Positions 1 through 7,184 are shown, counted from the first letter of the stretch. The stretch is DNA of 12,942 nucleotides from an uncultured Caryophanales bacterium (GCA_947165725.1 CAMVBL010000032.1:1-12942), one strand, 5' to 3'. The notes: a model not told the origin generated them from the sequence alone. Made by a program: numbers and translations.

Positions 1-39
1 CGATGGCGAAGACTAATAGCCTCTATATTGATGTGAAAG
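1..39. other. Unassignable upstream remnant
   Basis: This short stretch precedes the first terminator and is probably the 3' end of an upstream transcript. Two forward frames close here: one reads DGED then TAA at 14-16, the other reads a dozen codons to TGA at 34-36. Neither is long enough to identify. The hairpin terminator 24 bases after the TAA fits either frame. No function can be given. Confidence 0.3.
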
Positions 40-66
40 ACCTCCTATCTTTTTGGGAGGTTTTTT
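40..66 (+). terminator. Rho-independent terminator of the upstream unit
   Basis: A six-base-pair stem (ACCTCC at 40-45 with GGAGGT at 56-61), a ten-base loop and a run of T at 61-66 form an intrinsic terminator reading left to right. It ends whatever unit enters the window and insulates the next promoter. Confidence 0.8.
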
Positions 67-139
67 ATTATTTTTATGCTCAAAAATGGTCATTTGTCAC
101 TTTCTAAATGAATAATCAAAAAATATTATTTTTTATATA

Positions 140-168
140 TTGATACATTCGTTTGAAAGAAATATGAT
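140..168 (+). promoter_or_regulatory. Candidate sigma-A promoter, distal, for the 318 gene
   Basis: TTGATA at 140-145 and TATGAT at 163-168 are 17 bases apart, each one mismatch from the vegetative consensus. Transcription would start near 175 and give a leader of about 140 bases. The surroundings are very AT-rich, so chance matches are a risk. It competes with the extended -10 at 232-240. Confidence 0.5.
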
Positions 169-191
169 TATTAATTGGAAATTGAGTATAA

Positions 192-210
192 GGTCATAGT
201 AAGGTTGACC
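192..210. promoter_or_regulatory. Inverted repeat GGTCA-N9-TGACC, possible operator
   Basis: GGTCA at 192-196 is mirrored by TGACC at 206-210. It lies between the two candidate promoters: just downstream of the start expected from the 140-168 promoter and just upstream of the -35 zone of the 232-240 promoter. Either place suits a dimeric regulator. Five-base arms are short, so it may be chance. Confidence 0.3.
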
Positions 211-231
211 GTTTCTACATAGCACCGTCAC

Positions 232-240
232 TGCTATACT
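232..240 (+). promoter_or_regulatory. Extended -10 promoter, proximal, for the 318 gene
   Basis: TGCTATACT at 232-240 fits the extended -10 pattern (TG, one base, then TATACT). No good -35 lies 17 bases upstream, which extended -10 promoters tolerate. Transcription would start near 247, placing the 260-302 hairpin close to the 5' end of the mRNA. Confidence 0.5.
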
Positions 241-259
241 ACTCACAATAAATTTTTGA

Positions 260-302
260 GTGAAAAAAATACCAATTTCTATCCTAACAGGGTATTTTTC
301 AC
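260..302 (+). promoter_or_regulatory. 5' leader hairpin just before the ribosome binding site
   Basis: GTGAAAAAAATACC (260-273) pairs with GGTATTTTTCAC (291-302) over 12 base pairs with a two-A bulge and a 17-base loop. No T-tract follows. The stem ends two bases before the AAAGGAG Shine-Dalgarno (304-310). It probably stabilises the 5' end or shapes access to the ribosome site. Confidence 0.5.
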
Positions 303-317
303 GAAAGGAGAAATTAA

Positions 318-3146
318 ATGAAAAATAATTTCATTACAAAAATCATCGGCGCAACGTTGGCTTTCGCTATGATGATCGGTGGTGCTGTTGGCGTTAATGT
401 CAACAAGCAAGCAAAAATGGTTGATGCAGATGCAAACGCTTATGTTATTGACTTTAAAAATAGCGTGAAAAGTGCATCTGCTATTAGCGCTTCTACTCAA
501 GCTTCTACCGTTATTGCTTCTAGTGGCAGACAATATGTAACAAATAAGCCATTTACTGTCAACAGTGGTAACTGCTATTACGGCGACAATCAGGAATCTA
601 TCCGTGTCGGAAAATCCGGAACTGCCGCAAGCTTAAGCATCGCTTTGAGTACAAATTACGATTATGCAAACGCTGATAAAGAATACTCTTCAATTGTTGT
701 CAATTGTGAGAAGTTGAGCGGCAAGAACAATGCTAATGCTAAAATATCAGTCAATGGTTCTGATTTGGTTGCAACACCTGCTAATGGATCGCCAGATGAC
801 CTTGAATTCGATTTATCTACTACAGCTATTAATTCAGTCACACTTGCTACTGATGCCGGTGTTTTGATTTACAGCATTACTCTTAATGAAAAAGAAGCTG
901 TTGTGATTACCCCTACTGGTATCACACTCAATGAAACAGAGTTGTTACTCGGTGTTGGCGGCCAAAGCACACTTACAGCAACTTTAACTCCAAATGGTGC
1001 TTCTGGCACAGTTACTTGGTCTTCTAGTGACGAAGATGTTGCTACAGTAGCTGCTGGTGTTGTTACAGCAGTAGCTGCCGGCGAAGCTACAATTACTGCT
1101 AGAGTAAGTGAAACTCTTTATGCAACATGCTTAGTAACAGTTACTTCTAATAGCATTCCTGCAACAAGCGTTACCTTAAATGAAAGTTCTGGTACGTTGG
1201 TTAAGGGACAAACAAAAACTTTAACAGCTACAGTTTTACCATCCACTACAACGGATGAACCTATTTGGTCTTCTAGTGACGAAGATGTTGCTACAGTAGC
1301 TGCTGGTGTTGTTACAGCAGTAGCTGCCGGCGAAGCTACAATTACTGTTACCGCTGGCGAAGTTCACGCTGATTTCACTTTGACAGTGCTTCCTTTAAAC
1401 GCAGCAAATAACTATGTTAATGCTCAAGTTAACATCACTGGCAAAGTGGTCGCTATTGGTGGAAAGAATGCAATGATTGACGATGGCACCGCTGGTTTGT
1501 GGGCATATGCCACCAGTAATGTTACTTGCTCAGTCGGTGATGTTGTAAATGTCACTGGTCAAACAGTTGTTTACAACTCTGGCTTAGAGGTTTCTCCGGC
1601 CACAATTACATCCGCTTCTGGAACTATAACAACATTAACAGCTGAGCCAATAACCGAAGAAGAAGTTGCGAACGAAATTACTCTCCATACTCAAAATCCT
1701 AACTATGTTATTGCTCATAGAAAGGTGTCGTTGAGAACAGGTACAATTGCTGCTTCTGGTAATTATTTAATTTTCCCTTACGGAACATCAACAATTGAAG
1801 TCGCTTTTTCTAACTGTGGTATGGTTGTCGGTAAATCTTACGATATTGAGTGCTATCTCACAAGTTTCTATAACAGTTATCTTTGTGTTTGTGTTTCAAG
1901 TGCACAAGAAGTCGTTCTCGAACCAACCGGAATTACATTAGATGAAACAAAAATCGTACTTGGTGTCAACAGAACAGCCACTCTTACAGCTACTGTTACC
2001 CCAGCTGCTGCTTCTCAAATTGCAGAATGGTCTTCTAGCGATGAAGATGTTGCTACAGTTGCTGCTGGTGTTGTCACAGCACATTCAATCGGTGTTGCTA
2101 CCATTACAGCGACAGCGGGAAGTGTTTCGACAACATGCCAAGTAATAGTTTCTAATCCTGCAAAAGCAGATTATTCATTAGTTGGCTTAAGCAGTTCCAA
2201 TACCGGCTATAACAATATGTACACAAACACATTCCCGGATGGTCAACAATGGAAGATTCCTGGTAATCAAAATATCCAAGCCGGTCTTAAAATTGGCGGT
2301 AAACCAGCCGAAAACACAGATAGATTCTTATATTCCATTTCTGAATACGAATCTGTATCTAAAATTACTATTATTCATGGTGCTAAAGATAACGCCATCA
2401 CAGTTAACTCTTTAACACTTTATGTTTATAATTCTGCCGCTGATGCAGCGGAAGGCAATACATCTAAAGCTGTTGATACAGTTGCTCATGATTATGCTCC
2501 AAACACAAGTGTTACTTTTGAGCCAACAGCTCAGGGTACAAAATGGTCAAATAAATATTTCAGAATAGTGTACAACATGATTTCTTCTAGTACAGGTAAT
2601 AACTATGGCATTATTCTTACAAGACTCACTCTAGACCTCAACAATCCTTATGAACATTTAGATTCTGCTTCTTCTATCAAAACAATTAGTGGTGTTGAAT
2701 CTAACGAAGGCGCAACTGTTGAACAAGTAGCATTAAGATTTGGTGGTATTATTCCAGTTTCTGATTGGAATGCAATAAATTCCAGCTGGCCAATTACCGA
2801 CTTTGGCGTTATGTTCGCTAGAGGCTCAATGCTAACAGCTCATTCTCTTGATTCTCTAGAAAAAGTGTTTAAAAACAATTCTGCTGACGTCGCTATGGTC
2901 CACAGAGGTTCTGTTGGAACTCCTAATGCTAATGGAAATAATTATGTCTTTACGGCAAGATTAAATCTTGAAGAAGCTGATTATGATGAAGTCTTCTATG
3001 CAGCTCCATTCATCGTTGCTGGTGGTGAATACTACTTCTTGCAAGAAATGCATTATTCTGTTAGAACTTTAGCAGAAGAATGCCTTACAAGTGGTGAATC
3101 TACTTTATCACAAGCAGCATTAACAACCCTCAAAGGTAATAACTAA
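318..3146 (+). CDS. Secreted multidomain Ig-like (Big_2) surface protein with shared C-terminal module
   Basis: A 942-residue exported protein, probably acting at the cell surface or outside; the ligand is unknown. ATG follows AAAGGAG by seven bases. Residues 1-8 are basic and 9-26 hydrophobic, a Sec signal peptide; no LPxTG motif is seen. Residues 40-190 are a beta-rich segment I cannot name. Big_2 Ig-like repeats lie at about 199-278, 280-358 and 534-613, each with WSSSDEDVATVAAGVVTA. Residues 360-530 look like OB-fold beta segments, and 617-775 like a beta-sandwich resembling carbohydrate-binding modules. Residues 801-942 match the end of the 3443 protein with no gaps. The small gene at 3158 follows after 11 bases in the same operon. 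Adhesion or polymer binding is likely from the family; no catalytic motif was seen. Confidence 0.9.
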   Translation: MKNNFITKIIGATLAFAMMIGGAVGVNVNKQAKMVDADANAYVIDFKNSVKSASAISASTQASTVIASSGRQYVTNKPFTVNSGNCYYGDNQESIRVGKSGTAASLSIALSTNYDYANADKEYSSIVVNCEKLSGKNNANAKISVNGSDLVATPANGSPDDLEFDLSTTAINSVTLATDAGVLIYSITLNEKEAVVITPTGITLNETELLLGVGGQSTLTATLTPNGASGTVTWSSSDEDVATVAAGVVTAVAAGEATITARVSETLYATCLVTVTSNSIPATSVTLNESSGTLVKGQTKTLTATVLPSTTTDEPIWSSSDEDVATVAAGVVTAVAAGEATITVTAGEVHADFTLTVLPLNAANNYVNAQVNITGKVVAIGGKNAMIDDGTAGLWAYATSNVTCSVGDVVNVTGQTVVYNSGLEVSPATITSASGTITTLTAEPITEEEVANEITLHTQNPNYVIAHRKVSLRTGTIAASGNYLIFPYGTSTIEVAFSNCGMVVGKSYDIECYLTSFYNSYLCVCVSSAQEVVLEPTGITLDETKIVLGVNRTATLTATVTPAAASQIAEWSSSDEDVATVAAGVVTAHSIGVATITATAGSVSTTCQVIVSNPAKADYSLVGLSSSNTGYNNMYTNTFPDGQQWKIPGNQNIQAGLKIGGKPAENTDRFLYSISEYESVSKITIIHGAKDNAITVNSLTLYVYNSAADAAEGNTSKAVDTVAHDYAPNTSVTFEPTAQGTKWSNKYFRIVYNMISSSTGNNYGIILTRLTLDLNNPYEHLDSASSIKTISGVESNEGATVEQVALRFGGIIPVSDWNAINSSWPITDFGVMFARGSMLTAHSLDSLEKVFKNNSADVAMVHRGSVGTPNANGNNYVFTARLNLEEADYDEVFYAAPFIVAGGEYYFLQEMHYSVRTLAEECLTSGESTLSQAALTTLKGNN
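1016..1098 (+). repeat. 83-bp perfect direct repeat, copy 1 (Big_2 repeat 1)
   Basis: Bases 1016-1098 are identical to 1265-1347, 249 bases (83 codons) downstream. They encode the second half of the first Ig-like repeat, residues 234-260. Perfect identity at silent positions too points to recent duplication or gene conversion. Confidence 0.95.
1265..1347 (+). repeat. 83-bp perfect direct repeat, copy 2 (Big_2 repeat 2)
   Basis: Second copy of the 1016-1098 repeat, encoding residues 317-343. The flanking halves of the two Ig domains differ clearly, so identity is confined to this block. In-frame recombination between the copies would delete or add exactly 83 codons, one Ig domain. Confidence 0.95.
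2028..2081 (+). repeat. Third, diverged copy of the repeat (Big_2 repeat 3)
   Basis: These 54 bases encode the same 18 residues (571-588) as the start of the two perfect copies, with four differences, all silent. After this the sequence diverges. It looks like an older copy in the same gene. Confidence 0.85.
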
Positions 3147-3157
3147 GGAGAATATTT

Positions 3158-3301
3158 ATGAAAAAAGAAAAGAAATTCACAAAACCTGAAATTGAAATCA
3201 TTAATTTTACTAATGAAGACATTATTACTGGTAGCAGCCCTTGGTGGGATGATGAATACGAAGAGGGCGGAATCAGTGGTGGCCAAGTGCCAAATCCATA
3301 A
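3158..3301 (+). CDS. 47-aa small peptide, candidate RiPP precursor
   Basis: ATG is seven bases after AAGGAG (3145-3150), which overlaps the stop of the upstream gene, so the pair is an operon. The N-terminus is lysine-rich (K2, K3, K5, K6, K9). Residues 7-27 form a leader-like stretch including KPEIEIINFTNEDIITGSS. The tail from 28 contains WWDDEYEEGG and ends GGQVPNP: acidic, aromatic and glycine-rich, with no cysteine. There is no signal peptide or membrane segment. From memory, small Firmicutes peptides with a KPEIE...EDIIT leader occur near PqqD, S24/S26 and ABC genes, like those at 9496-12942. A precursor read by the PqqD-like protein is my inference; a small unmodified protein is the alternative. 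A terminator follows at 3325-3349. Confidence 0.75.
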   Translation: MKKEKKFTKPEIEIINFTNEDIITGSSPWWDDEYEEGGISGGQVPNP

Positions 3302-3324
3302 TCTATTTAATTACAACAATAATA

Positions 3325-3349
3325 AGGTGGGGTTGTACTCCACCTTTTT
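3325..3349 (+). terminator. Rho-independent terminator of the 318-3301 operon
   Basis: A nine-pair stem (3325-3333 with 3337-3345, one G-U pair), a three-base loop and five T end the operon 24 bases after the small gene. The stem resembles the GTGGAGT/ACTCCAC stems at 7066 and 9458. Confidence 0.85.
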
Positions 3350-3384
3350 GTATCGATGAAATCGAGAAAAAATTATTATTCGCT

Positions 3385-3412
3385 TTGAAATTTTTAATAA
3401 TTGGTATATTAT
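3385..3412 (+). promoter_or_regulatory. Sigma-A-type promoter of the nuclease gene
   Basis: TTGAAA at 3385-3390 and TATTAT at 3407-3412 are 16 bases apart. Transcription should start near 3419, giving a leader of about 24 bases before the ATG at 3443. It sits directly after a terminator, so the nuclease gene is likely its own unit. Confidence 0.6.
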
Positions 3413-3419
3413 AAAGTGC

Positions 3420-3431
3420 TCACTATAGTGA
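3420..3431. promoter_or_regulatory. Perfect 12-bp palindrome TCACTATAGTGA at the predicted transcription start
   Basis: TCACTATAGTGA is self-complementary and starts at about +1 of the 3385-3412 promoter. A repressor could block initiation here, or the transcript's 5' end could fold. Twelve-base palindromes can occur by chance in AT-rich DNA. Confidence 0.35.
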
Positions 3432-3442
3432 CATTACAAAAT

Positions 3443-6400
3443 ATGAAAATCAAAAAACATTTATTTAAAATAGCTACTTTATCAGTTGCTCTTACATTAG
3501 GCATTGGTGTTGCTGTTTATACAAATACTCCACACAAAGAAGTGGATGCCACACAATACAATGATAATTATGCTCCATACACTTATAGTGGAGATTATTA
3601 TGATGGCTTTAACTTTGATGCCGCTGGTGGTATGAATGGTGCTCTTAGAACATCACTAACAACTAAGATTAAACCAGAAAAGTTTTTTACTTACAGCGGC
3701 AGTGGTGAAGGTACATTATCCGAAGAGTTACAAGAGGCAGACCAAGATCCTAACAATTCGAGTAATATGATTATTTTCTATACTCGTGATTCAATTAGAA
3801 AAGCAGCTGCCGGTTCTGGCACAAGTATGGTGTGGAATAGAGAACACGTTTGGTGCCAATCTTTATCAAATGGCAACTGGGGTGAATCTCAAGGTGGAAC
3901 AGACCTTCTTCATTTAAGACCAGATTATGCAAGTACTAATAGTTCTAGAAGTAATACACCTTATGGCGACCTTAATAAATCAAATCCAAAATACTATGAT
4001 CCAGTTCAAAAGAAAGTAGTTAATGATAGCTCTAAAATGCTTTTTGGCTACTCAAATGGTACGTGGTTCGAACCATTAGATTGTGTTAAAGGTGACGTTG
4101 CTAGAATCGTTATGTATATTTGGACAACATATACAGGTTGGTCTGGCTATAGTCCTTTAAATATCACAACCATCTTTCAAAGTTATGACACCTTACTTAA
4201 ATGGCACACAATGGATAGACCAGATGCTTTAGAAGGCCATAGAAACGATTATGTTCAATCCACTAAGCAAAAGAATAGAAATCCATTTGTAGACCATCCT
4301 GAATTAGCGTGGAAAATCTTTAGTGACGCTAACGGCTTAAGCACATCTGTCTTAAATCAATGTATGGCTGCTTATCCTGATAGTGGTGATCCAGCTGAAC
4401 CAACAGGAATAAGTTTAAATAAATCAACTGCTGAAATAAGAGTTGGAAACACCTTACAACTTACTGCTACATTACAACCATATGGTGCCGCAGGAACGGT
4501 TACTTGGTCTTCTAGCAATACTTCAGTTGCATCTGTTAATAACGGTCTAGTTACCGCAAATGCGGTTGGCACAGCCACAATTACTGCTACAGTAGGCGAT
4601 TATAGTGCTAGCTGTGTTGTTACTGTCTCTGAATCCAATACAAATTATGGAACAGAAGACAATCCTTTAACTATTACAGAAGCAAAAGCCCTTATTGATG
4701 AAACTGGCACTTCTCCAACAGAAGAACCAATCTATGTCAAAGGTATAGTTTCTTCTAACTCTGCATTTAATACTTCTTATAACAACTATGATGAGATATG
4801 GCTACAAAGCGAAGATGGAGAAACTTCACAAGCTTTTGAATTATTTAGAGCAAAAGTTGATTCCAACAAAGTGAGTGGTGATTACACTGCGGCCAACTCC
4901 TTTAAAGATAAAGAAGTTATAGCGTATGGCTATGCTAAAAAATACAATTCTACGTACGAATTATGTACATCAAGTACAGAACCGAAAAATCCATTAATCG
5001 TATCTGTTAGAACTCCGGTAACAACGAGTATTGAATTAGATAGAAGCACCGCTTCGATTGAAGTCGGCCAAACAACTACTTTAGTGGCAACTACAACTCC
5101 AAATAATGCACAAGTTACATGGTTATCTAGTGATGAAGGCATCGCTACAGTATCAAATGGTGTCGTAACTGGTGTATCTGCTGGCACTGCGGTTATTACT
5201 GCGCAATTATCAGACAATGTTAAAGCTCAATGCACAGTCACTGTTACAAGTAATGGTGGAACAGCTAATATTCAAATTGCATCCTCTATTGCAACAGGAG
5301 ATATCGTTTATTTAACAGCAAATGCTGTTTCTAGACAGTATAACGGACCAACATCAGCAAATGCTGATGCATATGGCTCATATGCTGACTTTGGTGGTGC
5401 TAAACCAAATACAAATCTTTTAGCGCTTGAAGTTTGTGATGGTAATGTAACAAATTCATATGCTTTCAAATTGACATCTGGCGACTACACCAACAAGTAT
5501 CTCGCTTGGTCTAATAATAATACTTTAAGAGTGGCGGCTTCAGTCGATAACAATAGTTCATGGACTGTGGCGTTTGATCAAAACAACAACGCTACAATCG
5601 CTAATGTGGCAGATAGTAATAGAATCATTTGGTATAACGTCAATTATCCAAGATTTGCCTGCTACACAAATAAAACAAATGGTGATGCTTATAAATATAT
5701 TCAATTATGGAAAGCTGCTGGTCAGGCCGAACCATCTCCATCCGATTATTTGGGCTCTACTCAAACAATAAAAACAATTAGCGGCAGAGTGAATACAACT
5801 GATAACGGAACAGTAAATGGCAGCATCGTGTTTGCAGATTTAGGCTTAAACAATAGTCAACAATACTTAACTCCGTTTGCTGGCACAGGTTTTACTGTCA
5901 CATTTGCTGGTGGTGAAAATGATGGCAAATATTACAATACTGGCACAGGCATTAGAACCTATGGCGGTGGAACTATTACAATTGCTTCAACTGGAACCAT
6001 TTCTCAAATTACACTAACTTGGGATAGCTCAAATAAGCCAAGTAATGGCAATGTGGTTAATACAGGCACATATAATGCTTCTACTGGAGTTTGGACTGGT
6101 TCTGCTAGTTCTGTTGTTTTTACAAGACCTAGTGGTAGTGGTAACTGGAGATTGCAATCAGTAAGTGTTACCACAACTGGCGAAACAGTAACTGTTGATC
6201 AGGTCGCACTTAGATTCGGCGCTGTTATCCCAATTAATGATTGGACCACAATTGATGATACTTGGGGAATCAGTGAATACGGTATTGTGTTTGCAAGACA
6301 ATCTATGCTAACTGCCCGTGGCTTATCATCTGCTGAGGCTGTGTTTAGAAATGACGTTCAAGATGTTGGTAGAGTGTACAATGATTCAGGATCACATCCT

Positions 6401-6631
6401 AATGCTAATGGAGATGACTATATTTTCACAGCAAGATTAAATCTTGAAGAGGAAGACTATGATGAAGTGTTCTACGCAGCGCCATATATTGTCGCAGGCG
6501 GAGAATACTATTTCTTACAAGAACTTCATTATTCGGTTAGATCTTTAGCTTATGAATGTCTTAGTACTCATGATAATTCTCTATCAGAAACAGCACTAAC
6601 ATTTTTAAAAGGCAATTATAGTGGGCAATAA
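3443..6631 (+). CDS. Secreted endonuclease I family nuclease with Ig-like repeats and shared C-terminal module
   Basis: A 1062-residue exported protein predicted to cut DNA (or RNA) outside the cell. I start it at ATG 3443, where a basic start and hydrophobic residues 9-26 form a signal peptide; an upstream in-frame TTG at 3401 lies over the promoter. No clear Shine-Dalgarno is seen. Residues 50-300 are an endonuclease I (EndA/NucM-type, PF04231) domain, with WNREHVWCQS at 131-140 (H135) and DLLHLRP at 154-160 (H157), then NSSRSNTPYG. The family usually has two histidines in DLHHLRP; here the first is leucine. Big_2 repeats lie at 319-396 and 525-603, an OB-like segment at 401-523, beta-rich segments at 610-757 and 775-912, and the shared module at 918-1058. 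Likely roles are nutrient scavenging or matrix DNA breakdown. Confidence 0.9.
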   Translation: MKIKKHLFKIATLSVALTLGIGVAVYTNTPHKEVDATQYNDNYAPYTYSGDYYDGFNFDAAGGMNGALRTSLTTKIKPEKFFTYSGSGEGTLSEELQEADQDPNNSSNMIIFYTRDSIRKAAAGSGTSMVWNREHVWCQSLSNGNWGESQGGTDLLHLRPDYASTNSSRSNTPYGDLNKSNPKYYDPVQKKVVNDSSKMLFGYSNGTWFEPLDCVKGDVARIVMYIWTTYTGWSGYSPLNITTIFQSYDTLLKWHTMDRPDALEGHRNDYVQSTKQKNRNPFVDHPELAWKIFSDANGLSTSVLNQCMAAYPDSGDPAEPTGISLNKSTAEIRVGNTLQLTATLQPYGAAGTVTWSSSNTSVASVNNGLVTANAVGTATITATVGDYSASCVVTVSESNTNYGTEDNPLTITEAKALIDETGTSPTEEPIYVKGIVSSNSAFNTSYNNYDEIWLQSEDGETSQAFELFRAKVDSNKVSGDYTAANSFKDKEVIAYGYAKKYNSTYELCTSSTEPKNPLIVSVRTPVTTSIELDRSTASIEVGQTTTLVATTTPNNAQVTWLSSDEGIATVSNGVVTGVSAGTAVITAQLSDNVKAQCTVTVTSNGGTANIQIASSIATGDIVYLTANAVSRQYNGPTSANADAYGSYADFGGAKPNTNLLALEVCDGNVTNSYAFKLTSGDYTNKYLAWSNNNTLRVAASVDNNSSWTVAFDQNNNATIANVADSNRIIWYNVNYPRFACYTNKTNGDAYKYIQLWKAAGQAEPSPSDYLGSTQTIKTISGRVNTTDNGTVNGSIVFADLGLNNSQQYLTPFAGTGFTVTFAGGENDGKYYNTGTGIRTYGGGTITIASTGTISQITLTWDSSNKPSNGNVVNTGTYNASTGVWTGSASSVVFTRPSGSGNWRLQSVSVTTTGETVTVDQVALRFGAVIPINDWTTIDDTWGISEYGIVFARQSMLTARGLSSAEAVFRNDVQDVGRVYNDSGSHPNANGDDYIFTARLNLEEEDYDEVFYAAPYIVAGGEYYFLQELHYSVRSLAYECLSTHDNSLSETALTFLKGNYSGQ

Positions 6632-6642
6632 GCCCACTTTTT
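6620..6642 (+). terminator. Rho-independent terminator overlapping the end of the nuclease gene
   Basis: AGTGGGC (6620-6626) pairs with GCCCACT (6632-6638) around a five-base loop, then a T-run. The stop codon TAA (6629-6631) lies in the loop, so the last codons form the left arm. Confidence 0.85.
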
Positions 6643-6650
6643 GCTAATAT
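6642..6650 (+). promoter_or_regulatory. Extended -10 promoter giving a leaderless 6657 transcript
   Basis: TGCTAATAT fits an extended -10. The hexamer ends at 6650, six bases before the ATG, so transcription should begin at or within a base of the start codon. A weak -35 (TGGGCA, 6622-6627) falls inside the preceding terminator. Confidence 0.55.
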
Positions 6651-6656
6651 TTACGT

Positions 6657-7058
6657 ATGGCTCAAAGGATAAAAGATAAAACATTATTTGGTTGGCTTAG
6701 AAATACATTTAAGCAAAGTGATGGTGGTGTCCATAATGACCACCATGAATCTTTAAGTGATGAAGATAAAATCGTTGAGGATTTCATTGAAGTCGGTAAG
6801 TTTATTATTAAAAAACTCAAGCTTTCTAATGTCATTGGTTTTGATTGTGATTTAGTTAATGAAAATGATTGTCCTCTAAGAGCTATTTTAAGTGATAAGT
6901 CTATTGTGAAATTAGATTTTGATAAGTATGTAAGTCATAATGATGGTGATATGACAGAGAGATTAATGGAATCAGAAGCTATTATCGATTATTGTGATAG
7001 ACAATATATTCAAGACAAAATCATTGAAGAATCCGCTAAGTTCTATTCCAATAAATAG
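6657..7058 (+). CDS. Hypothetical 133-aa cytoplasmic protein
   Basis: I do not recognise this protein. It has no signal peptide or membrane segment. Residues 1-40 are polar with a histidine cluster (VHNDHH near 25-30). Residues 36-60 look like an amphipathic helix, about 60-90 like a small beta unit (NVIGFDCDLVNEND...), and 98-133 are charged and probably helical. No catalytic motif stands out. It has its own extended -10 promoter and its own terminator, so it is a one-gene unit. No Shine-Dalgarno precedes the ATG, which suits leaderless translation. Its small size beside the PIN-containing module could suggest an antitoxin or accessory role, but nothing in the sequence supports this. Confidence 0.8.
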   Translation: MAQRIKDKTLFGWLRNTFKQSDGGVHNDHHESLSDEDKIVEDFIEVGKFIIKKLKLSNVIGFDCDLVNENDCPLRAILSDKSIVKLDFDKYVSHNDGDMTERLMESEAIIDYCDRQYIQDKIIEESAKFYSNK

Positions 7059-7065
7059 TAACAAA

Positions 7066-7087
7066 AGTGGAGTTTTTTCCACTTTTT
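7066..7087 (+). terminator. Rho-independent terminator of the 6657 gene
   Basis: AGTGGA (7066-7071) pairs with TCCACT (7078-7083) around a six-base loop, followed by five T. The surrounding 7057-7088 sequence is nearly the same as 9448-9481. Confidence 0.85.
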
Positions 7088-7108
7088 AAAAATATTTTGG
7101 ACAAAAAT

Positions 7109-7147
7109 AAAAAACTCTCCCTATTACATTTATAGAAGGAGTTTTTT
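7109..7147 (+). terminator. Long hairpin with T-run upstream of the ASCH-PIN gene
   Basis: A nine-pair outer stem (AAAAAACTC at 7109-7117 with GAGTTTTTT at 7139-7147), a 3x3 internal loop, and CTAT/ATAG around a seven-base loop. The T-rich right arm makes it terminator-like, and the A-rich left arm would serve the opposite strand. Coming 20 bases after a good terminator it may be a second barrier or part of an untranslated leader. It contains GAAGGAG, but no useful start follows. Confidence 0.5.
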
Positions 7148-7184
7148 GTTTGAATTAATTGTTAAGGGATTTAAACAAAGTTTA

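Noticed and set aside
279..533. Reverse-strand open frame opposite the signal peptide region of the first protein
   Set aside because: It is a shadow of a well-supported forward gene, with no start signal and no family resemblance.
1016..2081. CRISPR or tandem DNA repeat array
   Set aside because: The repeats are in-frame coding copies of Ig-like domains, too few and unevenly spaced for a CRISPR array.
3401..3442. Upstream TTG start for the nuclease gene
   Set aside because: It would overlap the -10 box and place 14 residues before a normal signal peptide; ATG 3443 is better.
4930..5217. Reverse-strand open frame inside the nuclease gene
   Set aside because: It mirrors the Big_2 coding region; its valine-rich composition comes from the antisense of repeated Ala/Thr codons.
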